A stretch of DNA of 64,000 bases, taken from positions 310,001 to 374,000 of the forward strand of contig NZ_QJRC01000095.1 of NCBI RefSeq assembly GCF_013393325.1, given 5' to 3'. Shown here piece by piece: positions 38,845-49,391 of the stretch (position 1 is the stretch's first letter; each line of letters starts with the position of its first letter). Below the pieces are notes generated by a model. It was given only the letters and a program-made list of their open reading frames with translations. It was not told the origin of the DNA and searched no databases. The translations under genes and the position numbers were made by a program. This DNA comes from Pseudomonas hunanensis. GTDB taxonomy: Bacteria; Pseudomonadota; Gammaproteobacteria; Pseudomonadales; Pseudomonadaceae.

Positions 38845-39728
38845 ACCAGCACCTCCTGCAACGATTTGGGGTAACCGACCGGGTCGGCGAGGAAGGCATC
38901 CAGAGAAAACGCCACCGGGCGAATGCGCAGGTCGAAGCGGCCTTCCTCCACATCCGCCACCGCCTGGTCGTAGGCCCGGCGGTCAATGGGCTTGAACTGC
39001 ACGATGTCGCCCGGGCGGAAGAACACCATGTGGTCCTTCAGGTAGTTCAAGGTTTGCTGCGGGTCGTAGATCGGTGCTGGGGTAACACCGAACATCTGGT
39101 AGCCGCCTGCCCCGCGCACCGAGTAGATACAGCCAAAGCAGCCGCCATGGCCCAAGGTGAGCTTCGGCGTGTCGGTACGCGGGCGCAAATACTTGGGCAC
39201 CTGCAACTGCCGCTCGCGCTCGACCATCTGGAACATGAACGGCAGGCCGGCGACGAAACCGACCATCGACACGAACCACGGCGCGCCGCTGTGCGCGACG
39301 ATGAAGGCCTCGACATCGACCAGGCCGTTGATGCGTGCGGCGTACTCCAGGTCGGTGCTGGCCGGGTCCTGGTGGCGGTCGCGAAATCGCATCAGCGTTT
39401 CATGGGTCCAGGGGTCGTTGTACAACACCGGGATCTCGATGATCCGCGTCTGCAACGAGCGCTCCGCCACCGCCTGCGCTTCGGCGCCGCGCACGGCCTC
39501 AAGCAACGCCTCGGGGGCGATGCGGTCCGGGTCGAAGCGAATCTGGAACGACGCGTTGGCCAGGCACACATCCAGCACGCCATCCAGGGCCAGCCGCTCC
39601 ACCGCGCGGGTGACGGCCATACCCTTGAAAAAGGCCTCCAGTGACATGCTTTCGCTGACTTCGGCAAACAGGTGCTCGTCGGCGCCGAAGCTGTAGCGGA
39701 TCGGGGTTGTAGCAAGCGGTTCGGCCAT
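38841..39728 (-). CDS. pxpB: 5-oxoprolinase subunit B
   Basis: The 295-residue protein has the KipI/PxpB fold with the conserved LTLGHGGCFGCIYSVRGAGG (about 215-234) and MFGVTPAPIYDP. ATG 39728 follows AAGGA; a longer frame to 39815 lacks a ribosome binding site. It is separated from pxpA by 92 bases without a gene. At 295 residues it is longer than the B. subtilis KipI type (about 240) because of an N-terminal extension and an insertion around residues 100-150. Confidence 0.88.
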   Translation of the reverse strand: MAEPLATTPIRYSFGADEHLFAEVSESMSLEAFFKGMAVTRAVERLALDGVLDVCLANASFQIRFDPDRIAPEALLEAVRGAEAQAVAERSLQTRIIEIPVLYNDPWTHETLMRFRDRHQDPASTDLEYAARINGLVDVEAFIVAHSGAPWFVSMVGFVAGLPFMFQMVERERQLQVPKYLRPRTDTPKLTLGHGGCFGCIYSVRGAGGYQMFGVTPAPIYDPQQTLNYLKDHMVFFRPGDIVQFKPIDRRAYDQAVADVEEGRFDLRIRPVAFSLDAFLADPVGYPKSLQEVLV

Positions 39729-39820
39729 GACTGTTCCTTTTCTTGGAATCTTTATAGAAAGGCAGGCAAAAACAAAATGCACGGGCTGCGGCTTGTCTGT
39801 TTGCCGGATGCCCAACGGTT

Positions 39821-40579
39821 TCAGCGTGGCGCACGCACCACGATGCCGGCCGTATCCAGCGCCTTGCGCGTGGCCTCGACCAGGTCGAGCGCACCTGGGG
39901 TGTCACTGTGCAGGCAGATGGAATCGAATTCGATGGCCAGGTCCTGGCCTTCGACGGTGCGTACCACGCCTTGTTGGCAAGCGCGCAAGACGCGCTCGGC
40001 GACAGCCTTGGGCTCATACCCCCGCACATTGCGGGTGAACACGATCGACCCGCTCAGGTCGTACTCGCGGTCTGCGTAAAACTCGCGAACCACCGGCTGT
40101 CCCAGTTCCTGGGCAATACGGCAGATCACCGAACCCGGCATGCAGTACAGCATCAGCTCGGGCTCGATCACTCGCAGGTTTTCCACCAGCAAGCGCGCTG
40201 CCTCCTGGTCACGCGCCAAGTGCATGTACAGCGCCCCGTGCGGCTTGATGTGCTGCAGGCGCACGCCTTGGGCGCGGGCAATTTCACGCAGCGCGCCCAG
40301 TTGATAGAGCATGTCGTCGACCAACTCCTGCGCCGGAGCATTGATGTGCCGGCGACCGAAACCGACCAGGTCACGAAAGCCTGGGTGCGCCCCCACCGCA
40401 ACACCCAGGGCCTTGGCGCGCTCGACTGTGCGGCGCATCGTGCCAGGGTCACCGGCATGGAAGCCGGTGGCGATGTTGGCGCTACTGATGTAGCCCATCA
40501 GCTCGTTATCGACGCCATCACCGATCGTCCAGGGGCCAAAGCCCTCACCCATGTCCGAATTGAAATCCACTGCTTGCAT
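39821..40579 (-). CDS. pxpA: 5-oxoprolinase subunit A (LamB/YcsF family)
   Basis: The 252-residue protein is a typical YcsF/PxpA: VDFNSDMGEGFG at the start, SSANIATGFHAGDPGTMRRT, GAHPGFRDLVGFGRR and LQHIKPHGALYMHLARD, with metal-binding Asp and His residues in place. ATG 40579 follows AGGAGA. It begins the pxpABC operon, divergent from a LysR gene, and is the catalytic subunit by family knowledge. The operon salvages 5-oxoproline formed from glutamine or glutathione. Confidence 0.9.
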   Translation of the reverse strand: MQAVDFNSDMGEGFGPWTIGDGVDNELMGYISSANIATGFHAGDPGTMRRTVERAKALGVAVGAHPGFRDLVGFGRRHINAPAQELVDDMLYQLGALREIARAQGVRLQHIKPHGALYMHLARDQEAARLLVENLRVIEPELMLYCMPGSVICRIAQELGQPVVREFYADREYDLSGSIVFTRNVRGYEPKAVAERVLRACQQGVVRTVEGQDLAIEFDSICLHSDTPGALDLVEATRKALDTAGIVVRAPR

Positions 40580-40699
40580 GACGGCATCTCCTGGCACTTG
40601 TGACTGCATGCATGCCACGTTAGATTCTCTGTACCCCCTTGGGAAGATCTATAAACAGATAGGGTGTCTTCTGAAAAACAGATACACCGGGAGCCTACC
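40580..40699. promoter_or_regulatory. Divergent control region of pxpA and the LysR gene
   Basis: The 120 bases contain the dyad ATCT-ATAAAC-AGAT (40647-40660), a candidate site for the LysR protein. No clear sigma-70 pair is assigned. Confidence 0.4.
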
Positions 40700-41617
40700 G
40701 TGTCACTGACCCTGCGCCAGGTCCGCTACTTCGTCGCCACCGCCGAAATCGGCCAGATTTCCCAAGCGGCGATTCACTTGAACATCTCCCAGTCGGCTGT
40801 GACCACGGCCATCAAGGAGCTTGAAGCGATGCTCGGCGTGCTGTTGTTCCAGCGCTCGGCCCAAGGCATGAGCCTGACCGAGGCCGGCCGGCACTTTCTG
40901 AACCGCGCCTACGTCATCCTGCGCAGTGTCGACGACGCGCTGAACAGCCCGCTACCGGACGTGCGCGCCAGCGGCCTGTTGCGCCTGGCGGCCAGTTACA
41001 CAGTGATCGGCTACTTCCTGCCGCACCACCTGCAACGCCTGGAACACTGGCACCCGGACGTAACCCTGGAGCTGTACGAGCAGGAGCGCAGCGCTATCGA
41101 GCAAGGCCTGCTGGAGGGGCGTTTCGACATGGCGGTGGTACTCACCGCCAACCTCACCCACCCCGACATCGTCTCGGAAACCCTGTTCAACTCCGAACGC
41201 CGGCTGTGGCTGCCAGGGCATCACCCGTTGTGCGAACGCTCGGCAGTGAGCCTGGCCGATGTGGCCTGTGAGCCGTTCATTCTGCTGACTGTCGATGAGG
41301 CCGAGCAAAGTGCCATGCGCTACTGGGAACAGGCCGGGCAACGGCCCAGTGTACGGGTACGCACCAGCTCGGTGGAGGCCGTGCGCAGCATGGTCGCCAA
41401 CGGCAGCGGCGTGGCGATCCTGTCGGACCTGGTGCACCGGCCTTGGTCGCTTGAGGGCAAGCGTATCGAGACGGTCACCATCAGTGACCCGGTCACACCA
41501 ATGAGCGTGGGCCTGGCCTGGCACCGGGAGCGCGCGTTCAGCCCGGCGATGCAGGCCGTGCGCAACTACTTCCACGATGCGTTTCTGGCGCCGCAACAAT
41601 TGTCGGCTCGGCGCTGA
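40700..41617 (+). CDS. LysR-type transcriptional regulator
   Basis: The 305-residue protein has the LysR winged helix at residues 1-60 (LTLRQVRYFVATAEIGQISQ, QSAVTTAIKELEAMLGVLLF) and a periplasmic-binding-like effector domain. GTG 40700 follows GGGAG (40689-40693); a longer frame from 40664 lacks a site. It is divergent from pxpABC and the probable regulator of that operon; the inducer is likely oxoproline or a related metabolite, which is inference from position. Confidence 0.85.
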   Translation: MSLTLRQVRYFVATAEIGQISQAAIHLNISQSAVTTAIKELEAMLGVLLFQRSAQGMSLTEAGRHFLNRAYVILRSVDDALNSPLPDVRASGLLRLAASYTVIGYFLPHHLQRLEHWHPDVTLELYEQERSAIEQGLLEGRFDMAVVLTANLTHPDIVSETLFNSERRLWLPGHHPLCERSAVSLADVACEPFILLTVDEAEQSAMRYWEQAGQRPSVRVRTSSVEAVRSMVANGSGVAILSDLVHRPWSLEGKRIETVTISDPVTPMSVGLAWHRERAFSPAMQAVRNYFHDAFLAPQQLSARR

Positions 41618-41704
41618 TGAAGGCAAAACCGATCGCAAGCCGAACGATCAGCCGCCATAACCGTCCTAAGCTGAGCCGGTGCCGACACGCAAAGAGGACG
41701 CGCA

Positions 41705-43771
41705 ATGACCCAGCCCGACCCGTCATACGTCAAATGGCTCGAAGACCGCGCCATGCTCAAGGCCTCTTAGGCGCGCGCCAGCCTGTATTCAGGCCAGTCA
41801 CGCCTGTGGCAACAACCCTATGCCGAAGCCCAGCCCCGGCGCGCCACCGAAATCGCCTCGGTGTGGCTGACCGTCTACCCTGACGCCATCATCGCCCCCG
41901 AGGGTTGCTCGGTGCTGGGTGCCCTGGCCCACGAAGCGCTGTGGAAGCGCCTGTCGGAAATCGGCGTACAGGGCCTGCACACCGGCCCGATCAAGCGCTC
42001 CGGGGGTATCCGCGGCCGCGAACTCACCCCCAGCGTGGATGGCAATTTCGACCGCATCAGTTTCGACATCGACCCGCTGTACGGCAGCGAGCAGGAGTTG
42101 ATCCAGATGAGCCGCATGGCCGCCGCGCACAATGCCGTGACCATTGACGACCTGATCCCCTCGCACACCGGCAAGGGGGCCGACTTCCGCCTCGCCGAGC
42201 TTGCCCACGGCCCCTACCCTGGGCTGTACCACATGGTCGAGGTGCGCGAAGAAGACTGGCCGCTGCTGCCCGAGGTGCCCGTCGGCCGCGACGCGGTCAA
42301 CCTGCTGCCAGCTCAGTGCGACGAGCTCAAGGCCCGCCACTACATCGTCGGCCAGTTGCAACGGGTCATTTTCTTCGAGCCGGGCGTCAAGGAAACCGAC
42401 TGGAGCGCCACGCCACCGGTCACAGGCGTCGACGGCAAGACCCGGCGCTGGGTGTACCTGCACTACTTCAAGGAAGGCCAACCGTCGCTGAACTGGCTGG
42501 ACCCGACCTTCGCCGCCCAGCAGATGATCATTGGCGACGCGCTGCACGCCCTGGATTGCCTGGGTGCGCGCGGCTTGCGCCTGGACGCCAACGGCTTTCT
42601 CGGCGTGGAAACGCGCGCCAGCGGCACCGCCTGGTCGGAAAGCCATCCGCTGTCGATCGTCGGCAATCAGTTGATCGGCGGCATGATCCGCAAGGCCGGT
42701 GGTTTCAGCTTCCAGGAGCTCAACCTGACCCTTGATGACATTGCGCAGATGTCCAAGGGCGGTGCCGACCTGTCCTACGATTTCATTACCCGGCCGGCCT
42801 ATCAGCATGCGCTGTTGACCGGCGACACCGCGTTCCTGCGCCTGATGCTCAAAGAAATGCATGCCTTCGGCATCGACCCGGCCTCGCTGATCCATGCCCT
42901 GCAGAACCACGACGAGCTGACGGTGGAACTGGTGCACTTCTGGACCCTGCATGCCCACGACATGTACCTGTACAAAGGCCAGACCCTGCCTGGCAGCATC
43001 CTGCGCGAACACATCCGCGAAGAGATCTACGAACGGCTGTCGGGCGAACATGCGCCCTACAACCTGCGTTTCGTCACCAATGGCATCGCCTGCACCACCG
43101 CCAGCCTGATCGCTGCCGCACTGGGCATTCGCGACCTCGAGCAGATTGGCACGGCTGACATCGAACTGATCCAGAAGGTGCACCTGCTGCTGGTCATGTA
43201 CAACGCCATGCAGCCCGGGGTGGTCGCATTGTCTGGCTGGGACTTGGTCGGCGCCCTGCCCTTGCCCGCCGAAGCCGTGGCCGAGCGCATGCTCGATGGC
43301 GATACCCGCTGGATTCACCGGGGCGGCTATGACCTTGCCGGGCTTGACCCGCAAGCCGAGGCGTCAGTGCGTGGCATGCCGCGTGCACGGGCACTGTACG
43401 GCAGCCTCGACAGCCAGCTGGAAGCGGTTGATTCGTTTGCCTGCAAAGTGAAGAAACTGCTAGCGGTACGCCAGGCCTATGGCATTGCCACCAGCCGTCA
43501 GGTGCTGGTACCCGAGGTCATCAGCCCGGGGCTGCTGGTGATGGTGCATGAGCTGCCAGCCGGGCGCGGCATCCAGATCAGTGCGTTGAACTTTGGCCAT
43601 GAAACGATTGCCGAGGAGCTGCTGTTGGACGGGTTCACGCCTGGGCCGGTGGTGGACATGATCAACGAAACGGTCGAAGGCGACTTGAGCGAAGATGGGC
43701 GGTTGATGGTGAACCTGGACCCGTACGAGGCGCTGTGCCTGCGCATCGTCAACAGTAGCGGACATGTGTAA
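41705..43771 (+). pseudogene. TreS-like GH13 glycosidase gene with in-frame amber codon
   Basis: The natural reading frame starts at ATG 41705 after AGAGGAC (MTQPDPSYVKWLEDRAMLKA S) but hits TAG at 41768-41770. The same frame then continues without break (ARASLYSGQSRLWQQP) for about 666 residues to 43771. The long part is a GH13 protein: GLRLDANGFLGVE holds the nucleophile Asp, and NHDELTVELVHFW is the TreS-type region IV. A single C-to-T change (CAG to TAG) would explain the stop. Re-initiation at GTG 41861 (position 53) lacks a ribosome binding site. The gene is therefore either inactivated or read through by suppression. Confidence 0.85.
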
Positions 43772-43860
43772 TTGGCGATGAAAACACCCACCCGATCAAT
43801 CAAATCGTAATATCGAATGGCCATATTGGGCGCCCCTGAACACTCACCCATGGTCGCCCA

Positions 43861-46845
43861 ATGCATTTCACGCCCAACCGCCTGGCCCTGTGCATCGCCC
43901 TGGCCTGTGCTGCCTTCGCCCCCAGCGCCTTTGCCAAGGATTACCTGATCGACCGCGCCAGCACCGACACCCTGGAGCTGAAAAAGTCCGACACCTTGAT
44001 AGTGACGGCCAGTGGCAGCATCGTGGCCAGTGACGACGACGGCGTGATTTTGCCCAAGCACACCAGTGGTGCAACGGTGAGCGTCGATAACGCCGGCATC
44101 ATCCGCTCAACCGATGGCCGTGGCATTGACAGCAAGGGCGACGGCGAAGACCTCAGCCACTTCGTCATCACCAACCACGCCGGGGGGCTGATCCAAGGCA
44201 GCAACGACGGCTTGCGCTTGCAGACCAACCCTGCCGCCGGCGGTAGCCTGAGCATCATCAACGCGGGCACCATCGCGTCCACCGTCGACGGCCAGGCCAT
44301 CGACCTCGAAACGCTGAACAATCCAGCGTTCACCACCACCCTGGAGAACCAGGCCACAGGCGTGATCCACGCCGTAGGCAACGACGCGATCAAGACCGGC
44401 TCCAACGCCACGATCACCAACTACGGGCTGATCTACACCGACACCGCGCCACAGGACAAGAACGGCCTTGACCAGAAGTGGGACGGCATCAAGATCGGCA
44501 CTTCTACCGGGGTCACCGTGTACAACCACGGCACCATCAGCGCCGACCGCCACGGCGTCGACCTGAAGACCGATGCCACGCTGTACAACTACGAGGGCGC
44601 CAGCGTTACCGGGCGCAACGGTTCGGGTTTCGGCTCCGACGGCAGCGGCACGGTGTACAACTGGGGCACCATCACCGGTGCCATCGCCGACGGCAAGATC
44701 AATGGCGACGGCGATGGCGTCGATATCGACAACATCGGCCATGTATACAACGCCGGCACCATCCAGGGTTTGGGCGCCAAGGGCGTCGACAGTGGTGGCC
44801 GGCCAAATGGCAGCGAAGGCATTGCCATGGGCGGTGGCAGCATCGTCAATACCACCAGTGGGGTCATTCGCAGTGTCGACAACGGCATCCTGGTCGATGA
44901 CGGCGCCGAAGGTGCCGGTGTGGCCGCGACCACTATCAGCAACGCCGGACGCATCGAGGGCGAAGGCGGCTTTGGCATCAAGCTGATCGGCGAGTACGAC
45001 GACAGCGTGATCAACAGCGGGACTATCAGCGGTGGCAACGGCCTTGCGCTGAGCATGGGTGCCGGCAACGACAGCCTCACCGTGCTGACTGGTGGCACGT
45101 TCAACGGCCTGGTCGATGGCGGTGTTGGCATCGACAGCCTGACCCTGAACGGCACTGGCAACTTCGGCAACAGCGCCAACTTCGAAACCTTGAAGGTCAG
45201 CGGCGGCAGTTGGACCCTGACCAGCCTCGAAGACTTCAGCCAAGGTGGCGTGGTGAACTCGGGCGCCACGCTGATCAATCAGGGCAGCATCCTCGGCTCG
45301 ATGTTGATTGAAAAAGGCGCCACGTATGCCGGTGGCGGGTCGGTCGGCGGGCTGCAAGTGAACGGCACCCTGCTCACCAACACCGGCCTGGGCGTCGCCG
45401 CCGTTGCGGGCGATCTGAGCTTTGGCCAGGGTTCAAGCCTGGTGTATGGCGTCAACGCTGACGGCAGCAGTGCACCGATCCATGTCAGCGGTACTGCCAA
45501 CCTCGATGGCGCCACGTTGCATGTGCAGCCAAGCGCCGGCGAATACCCGTGGCAGAGCCACTACACCGTGCTGACCGCCGGTGCCGTGAACGGCACCTTC
45601 ACCCAAGTCAGCAGCGACTATGCCTTCCTCACCCCTACCCTGCGCTACAACAACACCTCGGTAGGTCTGGACTACACCCGCAACGACGTAGCCTTCGAGC
45701 ACTATGCACCGTCCGCCAACGCGGCTGTCGCCGCGCGCAGCCTGGCCAGCCTCGGGCAGAACAGCAACCTGTACAACGCCGTGCTCGGTACCACCGCAGC
45801 CGGTGCCGGCAATGCCATCGAGCAGCTGTCCGGCAGCAATACCGCCAACCTCGCGGCCGCCACCCTGGCTGGCGCGTCGCAGGTCGGCAGCAGCATGCTC
45901 GGCGCGATGCAGGCAATGGGCAGCGCTGGCGGCCTGCTGGTTGGCCTGAACGACAGCGACGGCCCGGCGCTGGCCGCCACCGGCGTGCCGCGTGAAGCGC
46001 GCAACCTCAACGACCCGACTGCCCAGGGGCGCGTCTGGACACAGGCGCTGGGCAGCTACGGCAAGGTCGATGGCAGCCATGGCGCCAGCACACTGGAGCA
46101 GCGTACCGGCGGTGGTGTGCTGGGCGTCGACTGGGCGTTGGCTGGTGACTGGCGCGTGGGCCTGCTGGGTGGCTACTCGCACACCCGCCTGGACGCCACT
46201 GGCCTGGATGGCACGGTGCGCAGCTGGCACGCTGGCGTCTACGCCCAGCATCAGAGCGGCCCACTGGCCGTGCGCCTGGGTGCGGCGTACAGCAGCCACG
46301 ACGGCGACAGCAAGCGCGACGTGGCGTTTGCCGGTTTCAAAGAGCGCCTCAAGGGTGACTACGACGCCGACAGTCAGCAGGCCTTCATCGAGCTGGGTTA
46401 CGCCATGGGCAGCGGTCGCCTGAGCGCCGAGCCGTTCGCCAACCTCGGCTACCAGCGCTACCACCGCGACAATTACCGGGAACAAGGCGGCGATGCGGCG
46501 CTGGCCGTGGACGCCGATACCCAGGACAACGTCAGCAGCACCTTCGGTGTGCGCCTGGCGCACCTGGGGCAGTTGGACAACGGCATGAGCCTGACGCCAC
46601 GGGCGACCCTGGGCTGGCGGCACACTTACGGCAGCATCGATACCCGCACGCGGCAGGCGTTTATCGCAGGGGGTGATGCGTTCAGTGTCGAAGGCAGTGC
46701 GATCGACCGCGACAGCTTGCTGGTCGAGGCCGGGCTGGACCTGGGGCTGAGTGCGCGGCAAAGCGTAGGCATCGGGTATAGCGGTGAACTGGGCAGCAAC
46801 AGCCGTAACCATGCGGTGGTTGGGCAGTGGCAGTTGAAATTCTGA
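43861..46845 (+). CDS. Autotransporter (type V secretion) protein
   Basis: The 994-residue protein has a signal peptide (MHFTPNRLALCIALACAAFA PSAFA, cleavage near 25). Residues about 26-600 form a passenger rich in repeats of the type NxGTI (VYNHGTISADRHGV, IINAGTIAST, VINSGTISGG), expected to form a beta helix. Residues about 724-994 form the outer-membrane beta-barrel, ending GQWQLKF with the required terminal aromatic residue. No protease or adhesin catalytic motif is seen in the passenger. It stands alone and likely displays or releases the passenger at the cell surface. Confidence 0.85.
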   Translation: MHFTPNRLALCIALACAAFAPSAFAKDYLIDRASTDTLELKKSDTLIVTASGSIVASDDDGVILPKHTSGATVSVDNAGIIRSTDGRGIDSKGDGEDLSHFVITNHAGGLIQGSNDGLRLQTNPAAGGSLSIINAGTIASTVDGQAIDLETLNNPAFTTTLENQATGVIHAVGNDAIKTGSNATITNYGLIYTDTAPQDKNGLDQKWDGIKIGTSTGVTVYNHGTISADRHGVDLKTDATLYNYEGASVTGRNGSGFGSDGSGTVYNWGTITGAIADGKINGDGDGVDIDNIGHVYNAGTIQGLGAKGVDSGGRPNGSEGIAMGGGSIVNTTSGVIRSVDNGILVDDGAEGAGVAATTISNAGRIEGEGGFGIKLIGEYDDSVINSGTISGGNGLALSMGAGNDSLTVLTGGTFNGLVDGGVGIDSLTLNGTGNFGNSANFETLKVSGGSWTLTSLEDFSQGGVVNSGATLINQGSILGSMLIEKGATYAGGGSVGGLQVNGTLLTNTGLGVAAVAGDLSFGQGSSLVYGVNADGSSAPIHVSGTANLDGATLHVQPSAGEYPWQSHYTVLTAGAVNGTFTQVSSDYAFLTPTLRYNNTSVGLDYTRNDVAFEHYAPSANAAVAARSLASLGQNSNLYNAVLGTTAAGAGNAIEQLSGSNTANLAAATLAGASQVGSSMLGAMQAMGSAGGLLVGLNDSDGPALAATGVPREARNLNDPTAQGRVWTQALGSYGKVDGSHGASTLEQRTGGGVLGVDWALAGDWRVGLLGGYSHTRLDATGLDGTVRSWHAGVYAQHQSGPLAVRLGAAYSSHDGDSKRDVAFAGFKERLKGDYDADSQQAFIELGYAMGSGRLSAEPFANLGYQRYHRDNYREQGGDAALAVDADTQDNVSSTFGVRLAHLGQLDNGMSLTPRATLGWRHTYGSIDTRTRQAFIAGGDAFSVEGSAIDRDSLLVEAGLDLGLSARQSVGIGYSGELGSNSRNHAVVGQWQLKF

Positions 46846-47101
46846 TTTCAGAGTACGGTCACTGCGTACGGCAGTGGCCTTGCCCACTATTCGTACAGTC
46901 AACATTGCGCTTGAGAATTTCTGGTTTTGGTTTGTCTGCACAGTGTCCGTGACCTAATGTGATGGCAGTCGCCAGGCCATCTACCCCCTCAAAAGTCGGC
47001 ATTGCTGAGCGCCCCAGTGAGAGAAAATCGGTACGCGAAGATTTTCCCCTGGCAACAAGCGCTCGATAAACCAGTAATTCGATGGAGCTGAATACAGGCA
47101 C

Positions 47102-49258
47102 ATGTACACACTGACTGCAATGTACAGCGTACCAGGCGTGACTTGGCAACAATTACCATGCGAGCAACCCGCTTCGTGCATGAGCGGTTGCCGTACTGCG
47201 AACAACGATAATTGTGTCTGCCAGCAAATGCGCGAGGCACTCGACCGCTATGCGGGCTTGTTCGCCAAGCTGCTCACGCCGCAGGTGTCACTATGGGGCA
47301 TGCGCTGGGGTGAGCCCTACCATGTGGACTTTGTTACACGGAGCAGAACGGCAAGCTATTTCACCCTGTTGCCCATCAGCAATAGATTGATAAGCGGCAC
47401 GGCAGTGGTACCAAATTATGAAACCTGCACATTGGAACCGACTTACAACACGCTCACATTCAGGGACTTAGACCTCGACATCTGGGCGCAATCCTTCATG
47501 TCCGCATTCGACGATTTCCTCGCCTTGATGACCAACGGCGCACCCACCGCGTTCGACGATACCGTCTATCAGCGGCTTGTAACGTTGAAGGAAACCCTTG
47601 CCAAAGTGCTTGCCACAGGTGTCGCTCCGGTTTTCGCCATGCAGTCAGACGGCGACCTGAGCGCCGCACGGGATCAGTTTGAGCAGCATGTGCAAACGTC
47701 GTTCTCAAATGCGTATCTGCATGCCTCGATTGTACAAATACCAGCCGCTGTCAGCACGCCGGTTCCATTGCGAGCTGAATCGAGCGTCCCGCGTTTCATA
47801 GGTACACTCATGGAGTTTGGCTATACGCACTCGCATGGAAATCGTTGTGTACTGGGTCACCAGGCTGGTCCCCAGTTCACAACGATGTCCATGCTTGAAG
47901 TACCAATGCCTAGGCGGGAATTCCCTCATCAACCGTCGCTGTTGAGTCAACGAGCAAAACTGTCCCACGAGGCGCGTGTCCAGGCCTCTGCCTGCACAGC
48001 GCTGCAGTGGAATTATGAGGCGCAAGTGGAGTTGCCCGCACACGGTGCTCAAGACCAGCTGTGGGTAAGACTGGCCTACAACAAGCCAATCGATGAGCCG
48101 CTACAGGATTGCGACTCAACTGACATGGGTGATCACCAGGAAATGTTTGCCGCGCTTGCGTCATTCAATGTTGCCTGGCCGGTCTTGTGGCCACAGATGC
48201 AGGCATTGCAACAAGAGGCATCAGAACGGCATACCGATGGTCCCGCAAAGCAACGGGTAACTACTGCATTGCTGAATCAGTTTGAACACGTCATCCAAAC
48301 ATGGGCTAACTGGCGTTGGCCCACATGCGCAACTGTGCCGAGTGCGTCAACGGCTCCTCCTCCCGCTGATCAGGCAAGCGCTCTGTATGTTTTGGATTTC
48401 GCGTGCGCCTCCAATGGGCGCAAGACGCTGCGCCTGTTCGCTCAAAGCTCACAAGTGGAGGCAGGGTGTGGTCTTTCGAAGATGGGCTGGCCAACCATCA
48501 ATGGCCAACACCCCTGCGGCGTAGCGTTTGCAGGTGAAGTAGCGGCACTCAATAACGACTCATGCTGGTATGTGGCACAGTACGATGATCAAGCGCTTTC
48601 AGCGATGGACGAGCCTTCCTTCGAATTCGTCTGGGCGAATATCGATATCGGAACATACCAGAGTGCTTGCTCGACCTGGTGGATTGTGCGAAACGCGAAT
48701 CTTGAAGGTTCTGCGGGGGCGCGGACCAACTCAGCCTTGGTCTATCAGTCGCCGGCATCTGCTTTCAGCGCTCCCGTTGTGCCAAATATCATCCTACCAA
48801 GCCGCCAGTTCGCCTGCGATGGCAACTTGTTCACTGCTATCGAGCTTGCCTTGACGCCGTTCGCCAATGCAAGCCGTGCACGGCCCCGGGAATGTTGCCT
48901 CAGTATAGCCATGGGTTTGCGCTCTCAGATTACCGCCCCCAGTGCTGCTGCATTGGACGCTTGGTGCGAGGTTCCGATTCTGCTGGTAGACAATGTGAGT
49001 ATTGCGAACGGTGACTCTGAAACTATCGCCGACAACGCCCACTCTTTCGCCACGCTGGTCGAGCAATTGGCGGATGGATTCATGCAGTGGTTCAATCACA
49101 CGACCCCATCCTCAAAAAGCGCAATCTTAAAACTAGACGTCACGCTGTATTTCAACCTGAACGAAGTGTGGTTGCCAATTGCATCCGCGCCTGAACTACT
49201 TATCAGCATTCCTGCGGATGGAACGTTGTCCCGCCGAGGGGCTGGTTCTTACGCATGA
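47102..49258 (+). CDS. Orphan hypothetical protein, 718 residues
   Basis: I do not recognise any family. The product is soluble-looking, with no signal peptide or membrane helix, and rich in Cys near the N-terminus (QLPCEQPASCMSGCRTANND NCVCQQ). It has scattered Trp and Asn, and its C-terminus (LDVTLYFNLNEVWLPIASAP, then LLISIPADG) looks beta-rich. The ribosome binding site is weak. Base composition is visibly lower in G+C than the neighbours (47401-47460 has 27 of 60) and codon use differs, which suggests recent transfer. It follows the autotransporter gene after 256 bases that hold no gene. Frame integrity over 2.1 kb shows it is a real gene. Confidence 0.7.
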   Translation: MYTLTAMYSVPGVTWQQLPCEQPASCMSGCRTANNDNCVCQQMREALDRYAGLFAKLLTPQVSLWGMRWGEPYHVDFVTRSRTASYFTLLPISNRLISGTAVVPNYETCTLEPTYNTLTFRDLDLDIWAQSFMSAFDDFLALMTNGAPTAFDDTVYQRLVTLKETLAKVLATGVAPVFAMQSDGDLSAARDQFEQHVQTSFSNAYLHASIVQIPAAVSTPVPLRAESSVPRFIGTLMEFGYTHSHGNRCVLGHQAGPQFTTMSMLEVPMPRREFPHQPSLLSQRAKLSHEARVQASACTALQWNYEAQVELPAHGAQDQLWVRLAYNKPIDEPLQDCDSTDMGDHQEMFAALASFNVAWPVLWPQMQALQQEASERHTDGPAKQRVTTALLNQFEHVIQTWANWRWPTCATVPSASTAPPPADQASALYVLDFACASNGRKTLRLFAQSSQVEAGCGLSKMGWPTINGQHPCGVAFAGEVAALNNDSCWYVAQYDDQALSAMDEPSFEFVWANIDIGTYQSACSTWWIVRNANLEGSAGARTNSALVYQSPASAFSAPVVPNIILPSRQFACDGNLFTAIELALTPFANASRARPRECCLSIAMGLRSQITAPSAAALDAWCEVPILLVDNVSIANGDSETIADNAHSFATLVEQLADGFMQWFNHTTPSSKSAILKLDVTLYFNLNEVWLPIASAPELLISIPADGTLSRRGAGSYA

Positions 49259-49391
49259 CTGCACGGAGGGAAGCCAGGCGGGTGTTTTTACGAATTGGCA
49301 GGAGAAAAGCAAGGTCGTGCAAAGCCTTGCATTTACAGCGCTACGGGCATAGCGTTCGGGTGTTTTCTTTTCCGCGCCCAGGAGCAACTCC

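Noticed and set aside
41798..43354. 518-codon minus-strand frame over the GH13 gene
   Set aside because: Shadow; the plus strand has all GH13 motifs.
49259..49391. FMN riboswitch before riboflavin synthase
   Set aside because: The conserved RFN blocks are not present in these 133 bases.
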